Assembly: GCA_903851415.1 (NCBI GenBank)
Contig: CAINOE010000049.1
Span: 168,551-232,550, forward strand
Direction: 5' to 3'
Source: an uncultured Rhodopila sp.
Lineage (GTDB): Bacteria > Pseudomonadota > Alphaproteobacteria > Acetobacterales > Acetobacteraceae
Length of the DNA stretch: 64,000 nt
Position 1 is the first letter of the stretch. Every line of letters begins with the position of its first letter. Under the pieces are notes generated by a model, which saw nothing but the letters and a program-made list of their open reading frames with translations, made no database searches and was not told the origin of the DNA. Below, piece by piece: positions 54,100 through 62,815 of the stretch. The position numbers and the translations under genes are program-made.

Positions 54100-54184
54100 C
54101 AGATAGACATGGGCACGGGTTTCGGTCCTTCAGCCGGGGGGCGCGGATTCAGCACAGCGCGGCCCGGGTTGCCAGGGGTTTCGG

Positions 54185-54904
54185 CTATTGCCGCCGGTGC
54201 CGCCGCCGGCCGGCGATCTGGTTCAGCACCTCCACCAGCGCGGAGAAGCCCATCGCCGCGTAGATGTAGCCTTTCGGAACATGCGCACCGAAGCCGTCGC
54301 CGATAAGCGTCATGCCAATCAGCAGCAGGAAGCTCAGGGCAAGCATTTTCACCGTCGGATGCCCGCTGATGAAGCCGGCGACGGTGCCCGACGACAGCAT
54401 CATGACGCCGATGGCAAGGACCACCGCCGCGACCATGACGAACAGATTGTTCGCCATGCCGATCGCGGTGATGACGCTGTCGAGCGAGAAGACGATGTCA
54501 AGCAGGGCGATCTGAAAGATGGTTGCCATGAAACCGGCATGGGCTTCGCCTTCAGTCTCGGTCTGCTCCTCGCCCTCGATCTTGTGGTGGATCTCCGTGG
54601 TGCCTTTGTAGACCAGGAACAATCCGCCCGCGATCAGGATCAGGTCCCGCCAGGAAAAGCTGTGCCAGGACAGCACGATGACCGGCTCCGTGAGCCGCAT
54701 GATCCAGGTGATGCTGAACAGAAGCGCGATGCGCGTCCCCAGCGCCGCCAGCAGCCCCAGCCGCCGCGCCGCCGCCCTCCGCCGCGGCGGCAGCCGATCG
54801 GCCATCACCGCGAGCAGGACGAGGTTGTCGACCCCGAGGACGATCTCCATCACGGTCAAAGTCAGCAGACTGATCCAAATCTGCGGTTCGGCGAGAAATT
54901 GCAT
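54185..54904 (-). CDS. TerC family integral membrane protein
   Basis: VMEIVLGVDNLVLLAVMADRLP, ALLDIVFSLDSVITAIGMANNL. Confidence 0.93.
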   Translation of the reverse strand: MQFLAEPQIWISLLTLTVMEIVLGVDNLVLLAVMADRLPPRRRAAARRLGLLAALGTRIALLFSITWIMRLTEPVIVLSWHSFSWRDLILIAGGLFLVYKGTTEIHHKIEGEEQTETEGEAHAGFMATIFQIALLDIVFSLDSVITAIGMANNLFVMVAAVVLAIGVMMLSSGTVAGFISGHPTVKMLALSFLLLIGMTLIGDGFGAHVPKGYIYAAMGFSALVEVLNQIAGRRRHRRQ

Positions 54905-54919
54905 GGCCGGTCCCATCGG

Positions 54920-55093
54920 TCAGAGGACTCGATCAACGACGTCGGCGGGCGCGGCAAGCCCGAAACCCGCCAAGGCGGCATCGATCGCCATGGCAACGGC
55001 TGCGGCCGCGAGGCCGCCTGCGACCGCGAAACCGTCCCCGGCCGGCAGACATGGCGAAAGGATCGGGAATTGCAAACGTCGGTTGAAAATCAT
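54920..55093 (-). CDS. Possible small hydrophobic protein upstream of terC
   Basis: 57 aa MIFNRRLQFPILSPCLPAGDGFAVAGGLAAAAVAMAIDAALAGFGLAAPADVVDRVL; GGAG upstream of ATG; ends 15 bp before the terC start. Confidence 0.35.
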   Translation of the reverse strand: MIFNRRLQFPILSPCLPAGDGFAVAGGLAAAAVAMAIDAALAGFGLAAPADVVDRVL

Positions 55094-55194
55094 GTCTCTC
55101 GCTCCATTGGGTGCCAAAGGCGCATGCGGAGCAAGATCGAACACGGAATCCGTCGGCCGGGCTCAACCGCTGCGTATCGCACGCGGTGATCCGA

Positions 55195-55336
55195 CATCGC
55201 AAGGTTTGCCGGCTTTCGCCAGCGTCCCGCCAGAGGGGCCCGGACCTGTGATTGCCAGATATAGCCGAAACGACCATTTTCAAGCAGTTGCTCCAGGCCG
55301 CGTTTCGTTTCTGTTCGCGGTACATCCCCCTTGACA
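55195..55336 (-). promoter_or_regulatory. Candidate variant yybP-ykoY (Mn2+) riboswitch upstream of terC
   Basis: Minus-strand RNA GUCAAGGGGGAUGUACCGCGAACAGAAACGAAACGCGG...GGCGAAAGCCGGCAAACCUUGC: CAAGG/CCUUG P1, GGGGAUGUA versus canonical GGGGAGUA, 3' GGCAAACCUUG versus GCAAGACCUU. Confidence 0.45.
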
Positions 55337-55390
55337 GGGTGCCGGTCGGCGAGATGTGTGGGGCGCCATAACCAGCGGTTTGAAAATGCC

Positions 55391-56398
55391 ATGAGCGAGT
55401 CCCGTCTGCGCGTCGGCCTGGCCGGGGCCGGCCATTTCGGCCGCTACCACGCACTGAAGGTCGCAGCGTCCGCCCGGACCGAGCTGATGGGCGTGTATGA
55501 TCCGGACCTCGAGCGTGCCAAAACCGTCGGCTGGGAAGCCGGGGCGAAGGAAATCGGCCTGGACGATCTGCTGGACCTTGTCGACGCGATGATCATCGCC
55601 GCCCCGGCGGAGGCGCATTTCGAACTGGCGTCGAAATCGCTGCGCGCCGGCAAGCACGTGCTGGTGGAAAAGCCGATCGCGGCGACGCTTGCGGAGGCGG
55701 ATGCGCTGGCGGACCTGGCGCGGGACCGCGGGCTGGTGCTTCAGGTCGGCCACCTGGAGCGGTTCTCCGCGGCGTACCAGGCCATGGCGGGCCGCATTGG
55801 CGCGCCGCTGTATATCGAGGCGACGCGCATCGCGCCGTTCAAGCCGCGCGGCACGGATGTCTCGGTGATCCTCGATCTGATGATCCACGACCTGGACCTG
55901 GTTCTGGCGCTGGTGGATAGCGAGATCGAAGCGGTCGACGCCGTCGGCGCTCCGGTGGCCAGCCCGCATGAGGACATCGCCAATGCCCGCCTGCGGTTCC
56001 GCAACGGTGCGGTCGCGGCGATCACCGCCAGCCGGATTTCGCCGCGCACCGAGCGGCGGATGCGGATTTTCGCGCAGGACTCCTATATCGCGGCGGATTT
56101 CGCCGAGCGGACGCTGACCGTTATTCGGCGCGCCCCGGGCGGCGATGGCGTTTTGGCCGCCGGACAGCAGCCGGTCCCGGGCGTGCCAGGGTTCGGATAC
56201 GAAGAGGTGGCTTGGGAGGATCACGACTCGCTGGCGGCGGAACATGCGGCGTTCGTGGCGTCCGTTCTGGATGGCGCGCCCGTGCTGGTGGATGCGGCGG
56301 TCGGGCGCCGGGCGTTGGCCGCGGCGTTGGCGGTGGCGGAGAGCATGAATGCGTCGCGGGCGCAGATGACCGAGTGGGGTTTGATCAAGCCGCGGTAA
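55391..56398 (+). CDS. Gfo/Idh/MocA family oxidoreductase
   Basis: RVGLAGAGHFGRYHALKV, HVLVEKPIAATLAEADAL. Confidence 0.93.
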   Translation: MSESRLRVGLAGAGHFGRYHALKVAASARTELMGVYDPDLERAKTVGWEAGAKEIGLDDLLDLVDAMIIAAPAEAHFELASKSLRAGKHVLVEKPIAATLAEADALADLARDRGLVLQVGHLERFSAAYQAMAGRIGAPLYIEATRIAPFKPRGTDVSVILDLMIHDLDLVLALVDSEIEAVDAVGAPVASPHEDIANARLRFRNGAVAAITASRISPRTERRMRIFAQDSYIAADFAERTLTVIRRAPGGDGVLAAGQQPVPGVPGFGYEEVAWEDHDSLAAEHAAFVASVLDGAPVLVDAAVGRRALAAALAVAESMNASRAQMTEWGLIKPR

Positions 56399-56420
56399 GC
56401 GGCTCGCCCACCGTCATTTT

Positions 56421-56487
56421 GTGTCAGGGGCGGCGTTGTGCCGGCCATCCGCGACGTGCGGTGTTGGACCATGTCCGGCCATGACAC
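56421..56487. repeat. REP/BIME-like palindrome, family B copy 2 (degenerate)
   Basis: GTGTCAGGGGCGGCGTTGTGCCGGCCATCCGCGACGTGCGGTGTTGGACCATGTCCGGCCATGACAC. Confidence 0.6.
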
Positions 56488-56592
56488 TTGGCTACATAAC
56501 GGCTTTGTCAGAGCCGTTCCGGTTGCCAAGGCCGTTGATTTCTTCCGTTATATAAGCCGGCCTTAACGTGATGGCGGGAAGGGCTGGCAGCG

Positions 56593-57999
56593 ATGACTGA
56601 CGTTCGCAGGGAAACCGATAGCCTCGGCGTTGTTGAAGTGCCTGCCGACAAATTATGGGGCGCGCAGACCCAGCGCTCACTGGAGCATTTCAGTATCGGG
56701 CACGATCTGATGCCGCGCGAAATGATCGCGGCCTATGCCGTGTTGAAAAAAGCCTGCGCCATCGTCAATCATAAAGCCGGCCGTCTGAACGAGCCGGCAC
56801 ACGGGCTGATCGTGCGGGTTTGCGACGAAATCATTTCCGGACGGCACCACGACATGTTTCCGCTGCACGTCTGGATGACCGGCAGCGGCACCCAGTTCAA
56901 CATGAATGTCAACGAGGTGATTTCCAACCGCTGCTGCCAGCTTGCCGGAACCGATCCTGGCAGCAAGACGCCGGTGCATCCGAACGACGATGTCAACATG
57001 TCGCAGTCGTCGAATGATTCGTTCCCGTCGGCGATGTACATTGCCGCCGCAACGAACGTGACGGCGCGGCTGCTGCCGGCGGTGGCCGCTCTGCGCGATG
57101 CCATCGCCGCCAAAGCGGAGGAATGGCAGGACATCGTCAAGATCGGCCGCACCCATATGCAGGATGCCACGCCTATTACTCTGGGCCAGGAATGGTCGGG
57201 GTACGCGGGGATGTTGAGCGACAATATCGAACGCATCGAAAGCGCCCTGACGAGCGTTTACCACCTCGCACTCGGGGGCACCGCCGTCGGCACCGGGATC
57301 AATGCGGCTCCCGGCTTTGCCGAGGCTGCCGCTGCCGAAATCGCGGCGCTGACCGGGCTGCCGTTCATCACGGCGCCGAACAAATTCACCGTGCAGGGCT
57401 CGCACGACGCGCTGGTCGCGTTGTCCGGAACCTTCCGGACCCTCGCCGTTTCGCTGTATAAAATCGGCAACGACATCCGCCTGATGTCCTGCGGACCGCG
57501 CGCCGGCTTCGCGGAGCTGGAGATACCGGAAAATGAACCAGGGTCCTCCATCATGCCGGGCAAAGTAAACCCCACCCAGGCCGAGGCGCTCACCATGATC
57601 GCCGCCCAGGTCATGGCCAACGACGTGGCGGTCGGCTTTGGCGGCGCCGGCGGCTACCTTGAAATGAACGTCTACAAGCCGCTGATGATCTTCAACATCG
57701 CCCATTCGATTACAATAATGACGGATGGCTGCACGAACTTCCGGAAGTTCCTCGTCGAAGGCACGCGCCCGAACCTCGGCAAGATCAAGGAGTATGTCGA
57801 GCGGTCGCTGATGCTGGTCACCGCGCTGGCTCCGGTAATCGGCTACGACAAGGCGTCGCAAATCGCGCACCACGCGATGGATCATAACCTGACCTTGAAA
57901 GAAGCGGCCTTGCAGCTCGGCTTTGTTACTGAGGCAGAATTCGACCGGGTCGTCGATCCGGCGAAAATGGTCCGGCCCTACGTCGCACAGGAAACATAA
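56593..57999 (+). CDS. fumC: Class II fumarate hydratase
   Basis: [47 protein letters not shown]. Confidence 0.97.
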   Translation: MTDVRRETDSLGVVEVPADKLWGAQTQRSLEHFSIGHDLMPREMIAAYAVLKKACAIVNHKAGRLNEPAHGLIVRVCDEIISGRHHDMFPLHVWMTGSGTQFNMNVNEVISNRCCQLAGTDPGSKTPVHPNDDVNMSQSSNDSFPSAMYIAAATNVTARLLPAVAALRDAIAAKAEEWQDIVKIGRTHMQDATPITLGQEWSGYAGMLSDNIERIESALTSVYHLALGGTAVGTGINAAPGFAEAAAAEIAALTGLPFITAPNKFTVQGSHDALVALSGTFRTLAVSLYKIGNDIRLMSCGPRAGFAELEIPENEPGSSIMPGKVNPTQAEALTMIAAQVMANDVAVGFGGAGGYLEMNVYKPLMIFNIAHSITIMTDGCTNFRKFLVEGTRPNLGKIKEYVERSLMLVTALAPVIGYDKASQIAHHAMDHNLTLKEAALQLGFVTEAEFDRVVDPAKMVRPYVAQET

Positions 58000-58017
58000 C
58001 CCCGGGAGAGCGATCCG

Positions 58018-59640
58018 ATGGCAAAGCGCGGCATCGAACTGATCATGGATGCGTCCCTGAACAAATCGACTGCCTTTACCGAGGCCGAACGACAGGCATT
58101 GGGCCTTGTCGGCCTGGTTCCGGATGTAACTGAATCCGAGGACCTGCAATTGCGCCGGGTGCTGCTGCAACTGGGGCACAAGACAACCGATCTGGATCGG
58201 TACATCTACCTGGTCAACCTGCTCGACCACGATGAAACGCTGTTCTACCGCACGATCATGTCGGACCCGATGCGGTTTCTGCCGATCGTCTACGACCCGA
58301 CCATCGGCGAGGCGTGCCTGAAGTTCGGGCATATCTACCGCCAGACGCGCGGCATGTACCTGTCGATCGAGCGCCGCGGGCATGTCAGGGAGATCCTGCG
58401 GAACTGGCCGCAAAAGGACATCCGCTTCATCTGCGTCACCGACGGCGGCCGTATCCTGGGCCTCGGCGATCTCGGCGCGAACGGAATGGGCATCCCTATC
58501 GGCAAGCTCCAGCTCTATACCGCCGCCGCGGGCGTGCCGCCGCAATATCTGCTGCCGACGTATCTCGATGCCGGCACGAACAACGAGCAGTATCTGCAAG
58601 ACCCGCTATATCTCGGACTGCGCAAGACGCGGCCGGCGACGGCGCAGCTGTTCTCCTTCGTGGACGAATTTGTCGAGGCTGTGCAGGAGGTCTTTCCAAA
58701 CTGCTGCATCCACTTCGAGGACTGGACCGGCGTCGATGCGGTGCATCTTCTGCAACGCTATCGCGACAAATACTGCGTCTACAACGACGACGTGCAGGGC
58801 ACGGCCGGCATAACCCTCGCCGGAATGATCAACGCCGTGAAGCTGAAGGGAACCAAGCTCACGGACGAGAAATACCTGTTCCTGGGCGCCGGTTCCGCGG
58901 GCATCGGGCTGGCGGACCTGCTGTGCTCAGCGTTGGTTGCCGAGGGGATGGCGCTGACGGCGGCGCAGGCGCAGGTCTATATGTTCGATGTGCAAGGGCT
59001 GCTGCAATCGGAACGCACCGATCTGGTGGATTTCCAGCGTCCCTATGCGCACCGGCATCCGCCGACAACCGACTTCCTGGCGGCGATCGAAAGCGTCAAG
59101 CCGACAACGATCATCGGCGTCAGCACCATCGGCGGCGCGTTCAGCCAGCCGATCATCGCGGCGATGTCGAAGCTGAATGAAAGGCCGGTGATCCTGGCGC
59201 TGTCCAATCCGACCGAGCATGCGGAATGCACCGCCGAGCAGGCGTATAAATGGTCGCAGGGCAAGGCGATTTTCGCGGCGGGCGTGCAGTTTCCGCCGGT
59301 CAGCTACAACGGCCGGACCTATCTCCCCGGTCAGGCCAACAACTTCTACATCTTCCCGGCCGTCGGGATGGCGATTTTCGCGACACGCGCAATACGCGTG
59401 ACGGACGCGATGTTCATCGAGGCCGCCGCGGCGGTCGCCGATCAGGTTTCGGAAGAACAACGCCAGCAGGGGCTGCTGTATCCGTTGCAGTCGAATATCC
59501 TGGAGACTGAGATAAAGACAGCGGCGCGGGTGGCTAAGCTGGTATTCGATTCGAATTTGGCGCGGGTGGACCGGCCGGCGGATATGGAGGCGTTCATCCG
59601 GGAGCACGTTTACAAGCCGGAGTATCCGACGCTGGCCTGA
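58018..59640 (+). CDS. NAD-dependent malic enzyme
   Basis: GRILGLGDLGANGMGIPIGKLQLYTAAAGV, QYVYNDD-like YCVYNDDVQGTAGITLAG, FLGAGSAGIGLADLL. Confidence 0.96.
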   Translation: MAKRGIELIMDASLNKSTAFTEAERQALGLVGLVPDVTESEDLQLRRVLLQLGHKTTDLDRYIYLVNLLDHDETLFYRTIMSDPMRFLPIVYDPTIGEACLKFGHIYRQTRGMYLSIERRGHVREILRNWPQKDIRFICVTDGGRILGLGDLGANGMGIPIGKLQLYTAAAGVPPQYLLPTYLDAGTNNEQYLQDPLYLGLRKTRPATAQLFSFVDEFVEAVQEVFPNCCIHFEDWTGVDAVHLLQRYRDKYCVYNDDVQGTAGITLAGMINAVKLKGTKLTDEKYLFLGAGSAGIGLADLLCSALVAEGMALTAAQAQVYMFDVQGLLQSERTDLVDFQRPYAHRHPPTTDFLAAIESVKPTTIIGVSTIGGAFSQPIIAAMSKLNERPVILALSNPTEHAECTAEQAYKWSQGKAIFAAGVQFPPVSYNGRTYLPGQANNFYIFPAVGMAIFATRAIRVTDAMFIEAAAAVADQVSEEQRQQGLLYPLQSNILETEIKTAARVAKLVFDSNLARVDRPADMEAFIREHVYKPEYPTLA

Positions 59641-59710
59641 ACGACGGAGCGGCGGCGATTCCAAGGGGCAGCAACACCGGGGGCGGCTGGCGACACGGCC
59701 GTAGCCTCCC

Positions 59711-59802
59711 GTGTCATGGCCGGATTCAGTCCGGCCTTCCACGACTTGCGGTGGTTGGCCCGGCAAAGTCGTGGATGGCCGGCACAAGGCCGGCCATGAC
59801 AC
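59711..59802. repeat. REP/BIME-like imperfect palindrome, family B copy 3
   Basis: GTGTCATGGCCGGATTCAGTCCGGCCTTCCACGACTT ... AAGTCGTGGATGGCCGGCACAAGGCCGGCCATGACAC. Confidence 0.8.
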
Positions 59803-59823
59803 CGGGCGGCGCGGCGGCCCATG

Positions 59824-60645
59824 TCAGCTGTTCACCCCGCCAATCAGCCGCAGCCGCAGATACCGTGACGTCGTATCGATGATCGCCACCGAAATCAAAA
59901 TCAGCACGATCACGTAAGCCACCTGATCCCAGGCGTTGATCTGAATCCGTTCCGACAGCCGCAGCCCGATCCCCCCTGCCCCGACCAACCCCAGAATCGT
60001 CGCCTCCCGCGAATTCGATTCGATCGAGTATAAAGTCTGGCTGATCATCACCGGCAGCACCTGCGGCAACACCCCGTACCGCAACCGCCCGATAAACCCG
60101 GCACCGGTGGATGTAATTCCTTCCACCTGCTTGCGGTCGATACTTTCCGCCGCCTCGGCGAACAGTTTCGCCAAAACCCCGGTCTCCGCCACGGCAATCG
60201 CCAAAATCCCCGCGATCGGCCCCAATCCCATCGCCCGCACGAACACCAGCGCCCAGATCAACTGATCCAGTCCGCGCAGCCCGTCGAACAGGCGCCGTGT
60301 AACGAAATGGAATACCCCGGCCGGAATGATGTTGCGCGCCCCCAGGAAGCCCAGAGGCACCGCGAACATCACCGCCAGCATCGAACCAAGATACGCCATC
60401 GCGACGGTCTCCAGCATCGACCGCCACAGCTCGACATGGTCCCACTCCATGATGTGCGACCAGTCCAGCATCAGCCGCACGATCACCCAAACCCGGGGCA
60501 GATCGGTGAAGACCCGGACGAAATCGAACAGCCAAAGCAGATAAAACAGATATCCGAACACCGCCGCCAGCAGCACCCGGGGCAACCATGCGCGGCGGCG
60601 AAACACCTCAGGAAACCGCGCCCGCTCCGCCGCGATGTCAATCAT
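59824..60645 (-). CDS. phnE: Phosphonate ABC transporter permease (PhnE-like)
   Basis: FVRAMGLGPIAGILAIAVAETGVLAKLFAEAAESIDRKQVEGITSTGAG; second permease of the operon. Confidence 0.92.
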   Translation of the reverse strand: MIDIAAERARFPEVFRRRAWLPRVLLAAVFGYLFYLLWLFDFVRVFTDLPRVWVIVRLMLDWSHIMEWDHVELWRSMLETVAMAYLGSMLAVMFAVPLGFLGARNIIPAGVFHFVTRRLFDGLRGLDQLIWALVFVRAMGLGPIAGILAIAVAETGVLAKLFAEAAESIDRKQVEGITSTGAGFIGRLRYGVLPQVLPVMISQTLYSIESNSREATILGLVGAGGIGLRLSERIQINAWDQVAYVIVLILISVAIIDTTSRYLRLRLIGGVNS

Positions 60646-61568
60646 GCCATCGCCCCGATGAAGCGGCGGCGGATCTGTTCCGATAAAAGGTCGATCGCGA
60701 CGACGATCAGCAGGATCAGGATGACGATCGCGCTGACCTCCTCATAGATGTTGAAGCCGATCACCCGCTTCAGCTCCTGCCCGATGCCGCCGGCCCCGAC
60801 GAAGCCGATGATGGTGGAGGACCGCACGTTGATCTCGAACCGCAGCAGCGCGTAGCTGAGGAACCCCGGCATCACCTGCGGCACGACGCCAAGCCGCATC
60901 TGCGCCAGCCAAGACCCTCCCGCCGCCCGGATGCCGTCCAGAGGCCGTTCGTCGGCGTTCTCGTTCAGCTCGCAAAACAGCTTGCCCAGCGTGCCGGCGG
61001 TGTGGACCGCGATGGCCAGGATGCCGGCCAGCGGCCCGATGCCGAACGGCCACACCAGGATGAAGGCCAGCACGACCTGCGGCACGGTGCGCATGAGCTC
61101 CAGGCAGCGCCGCGTCACGAAGACGATCGCGCCATGGCCGACCAGGCTGCGAGTCGCCGGAAAGGACAGCGCGAATGCCGCGGCGAAACCCAGCGCGGTC
61201 GCCAGGATCGCCATCTGGATCGTCTGCCACAGCAGCGCCAGATACACGTCGATGCGATAGAACCAGTACGCAATCGACTGCGGCTGCTTCACGCCGCCGA
61301 ACAGATGCGCCAGCGACAGCACCGGGATCGCCCGGGTGCTGCGTCCCGGCTCGATCGAGAACAGCTTGCCGAAATATTCGCCGATGCGCGGCAGGCCGTC
61401 GGCGATCGTCTCAGGCAGGAAGTTCGTCCACACCGCGGCAACGACGAACAGCAATGTGACCGCGGTGAAAGTAAGCAGCGTCTCGGTCTGACGCGCCCGC
61501 CGCAGCGCGCCGAAGCGCTGCTGGAACAGGCGGTAGGCCGGATCGTCTACCGGATCGAGCGCAGCCAC
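60642..61568 (-). CDS. phnE: Phosphonate ABC transporter permease (PhnE-like)
   Basis: ILVWPFGIGPLAGILAIAVHTAGTLGKLFCELNENADERPLDGIRAAGGSWLAQMRLGVVPQV. Confidence 0.92.
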   Translation of the reverse strand: MAALDPVDDPAYRLFQQRFGALRRARQTETLLTFTAVTLLFVVAAVWTNFLPETIADGLPRIGEYFGKLFSIEPGRSTRAIPVLSLAHLFGGVKQPQSIAYWFYRIDVYLALLWQTIQMAILATALGFAAAFALSFPATRSLVGHGAIVFVTRRCLELMRTVPQVVLAFILVWPFGIGPLAGILAIAVHTAGTLGKLFCELNENADERPLDGIRAAGGSWLAQMRLGVVPQVMPGFLSYALLRFEINVRSSTIIGFVGAGGIGQELKRVIGFNIYEEVSAIVILILLIVVAIDLLSEQIRRRFIGAMA

Positions 61569-62374
61569 TACCCGGCCGCGGCGGCGAGCGCGCCCGCGGG
61601 CAGCGCCGTCGAGGTGATCCGCTCGTCCAGCACGTCATGGTCCGCCTGGCCGTAAATATCCCGCAGCACGGTCTCGGTCAGCGCCTCCGGGGCGCCGTCG
61701 AAGACGATGCGGCCGGCCGACATGCCGATGATGCGGCGGCAATAACTGCGGGCGGTATCCAGCGTATGCAGGTTTGTCAGCACGGTGATGCCGTCGCGCC
61801 GGTTGATGTCGGCCAGCGCATCCATCACCAGCTTTGCGTTCAGCGGATCGAGCGAGGCGATCGGCTCATCCGCCAGCAGGATCTTCGGCTGCTGCATCAG
61901 CGCCCGGGCGATGGCGACGCGCTGCTGCTGGCCGCCCGACAGCGCGTCGGCGCGGTTCATCGCCATCTCGGCCATGCCGAGGCGATCCAGCGCGCGGACA
62001 GCCAGCGCGCGCTCGGCCGGGGTGAACCACTTCATCAGCACCCGGTGGATCGGCATGTCGTGCAGCCGGCCGCACATGACGTTGGTCAGCACGTCCAGGC
62101 GGTTCACCAGGTTGAACTGCTGGAAGATCATCGCGGTGCGTCCGCGCCAGGTGCGCAAATCCCGGCCGCGGAGCGCCGTGATATCGGTGCCGTCCGACAG
62201 GATTGTGCCCCCGGACGGATCGATCAGCCGGTTGATCAGGCGCAGGAGCGTGGATTTGCCGGCGCCGGACGGGCCGATGACGCCGATCATCTCGCCCTCG
62301 GCGATGGAGATGGAGGCGTTTGCGACGGCCCACCTGTCACCGAAGCGGCGGCTGATATCGACGAGTTCGAGCAA
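61568..62374 (-). CDS. phnC: Phosphonate ABC transporter ATP-binding protein
   Basis: [63 protein letters not shown]. Confidence 0.93.
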   Translation of the reverse strand: MLELVDISRRFGDRWAVANASISIAEGEMIGVIGPSGAGKSTLLRLINRLIDPSGGTILSDGTDITALRGRDLRTWRGRTAMIFQQFNLVNRLDVLTNVMCGRLHDMPIHRVLMKWFTPAERALAVRALDRLGMAEMAMNRADALSGGQQQRVAIARALMQQPKILLADEPIASLDPLNAKLVMDALADINRRDGITVLTNLHTLDTARSYCRRIIGMSAGRIVFDGAPEALTETVLRDIYGQADHDVLDERITSTALPAGALAAAAG

Positions 62375-62815
62375 GCAGATGACCTGTCCCTGATACGGTC
62401 GCGCATGATGATCGCGCGCCCTGTGCCATTCGGCAATAGCAGCGCCCTGGCGGCCTGTGTGTGACGCTATGGTGACGGTGGGTGAGACCTATCCGCCACG
62501 GGTTCGCGGCGCCATCCTGCGGCAAACCGAAACATTTGCACATTTTTTTCGATATCAACACCAGTACGCATCCGATCGTTCGGCATTCATATCGCGGCTA
62601 AATTGAATGCTCCGCCCGCCGACAGTTTGGAACCATAACATTCTGGGCGCGATTGCGGGGCGCTGGCGGCAGGCCCGATCTGTCGCCGAATATATGCAAT
62701 GTAATATCCCGAAAGCATCGAGAATTGTGATCAATAAATAAAATCCGTTAGTTGACCGCACTCACGATTCCGTGAAAAGCCCGTCGCCATCCACCATGGC
62801 GCAAGGATAATCACG

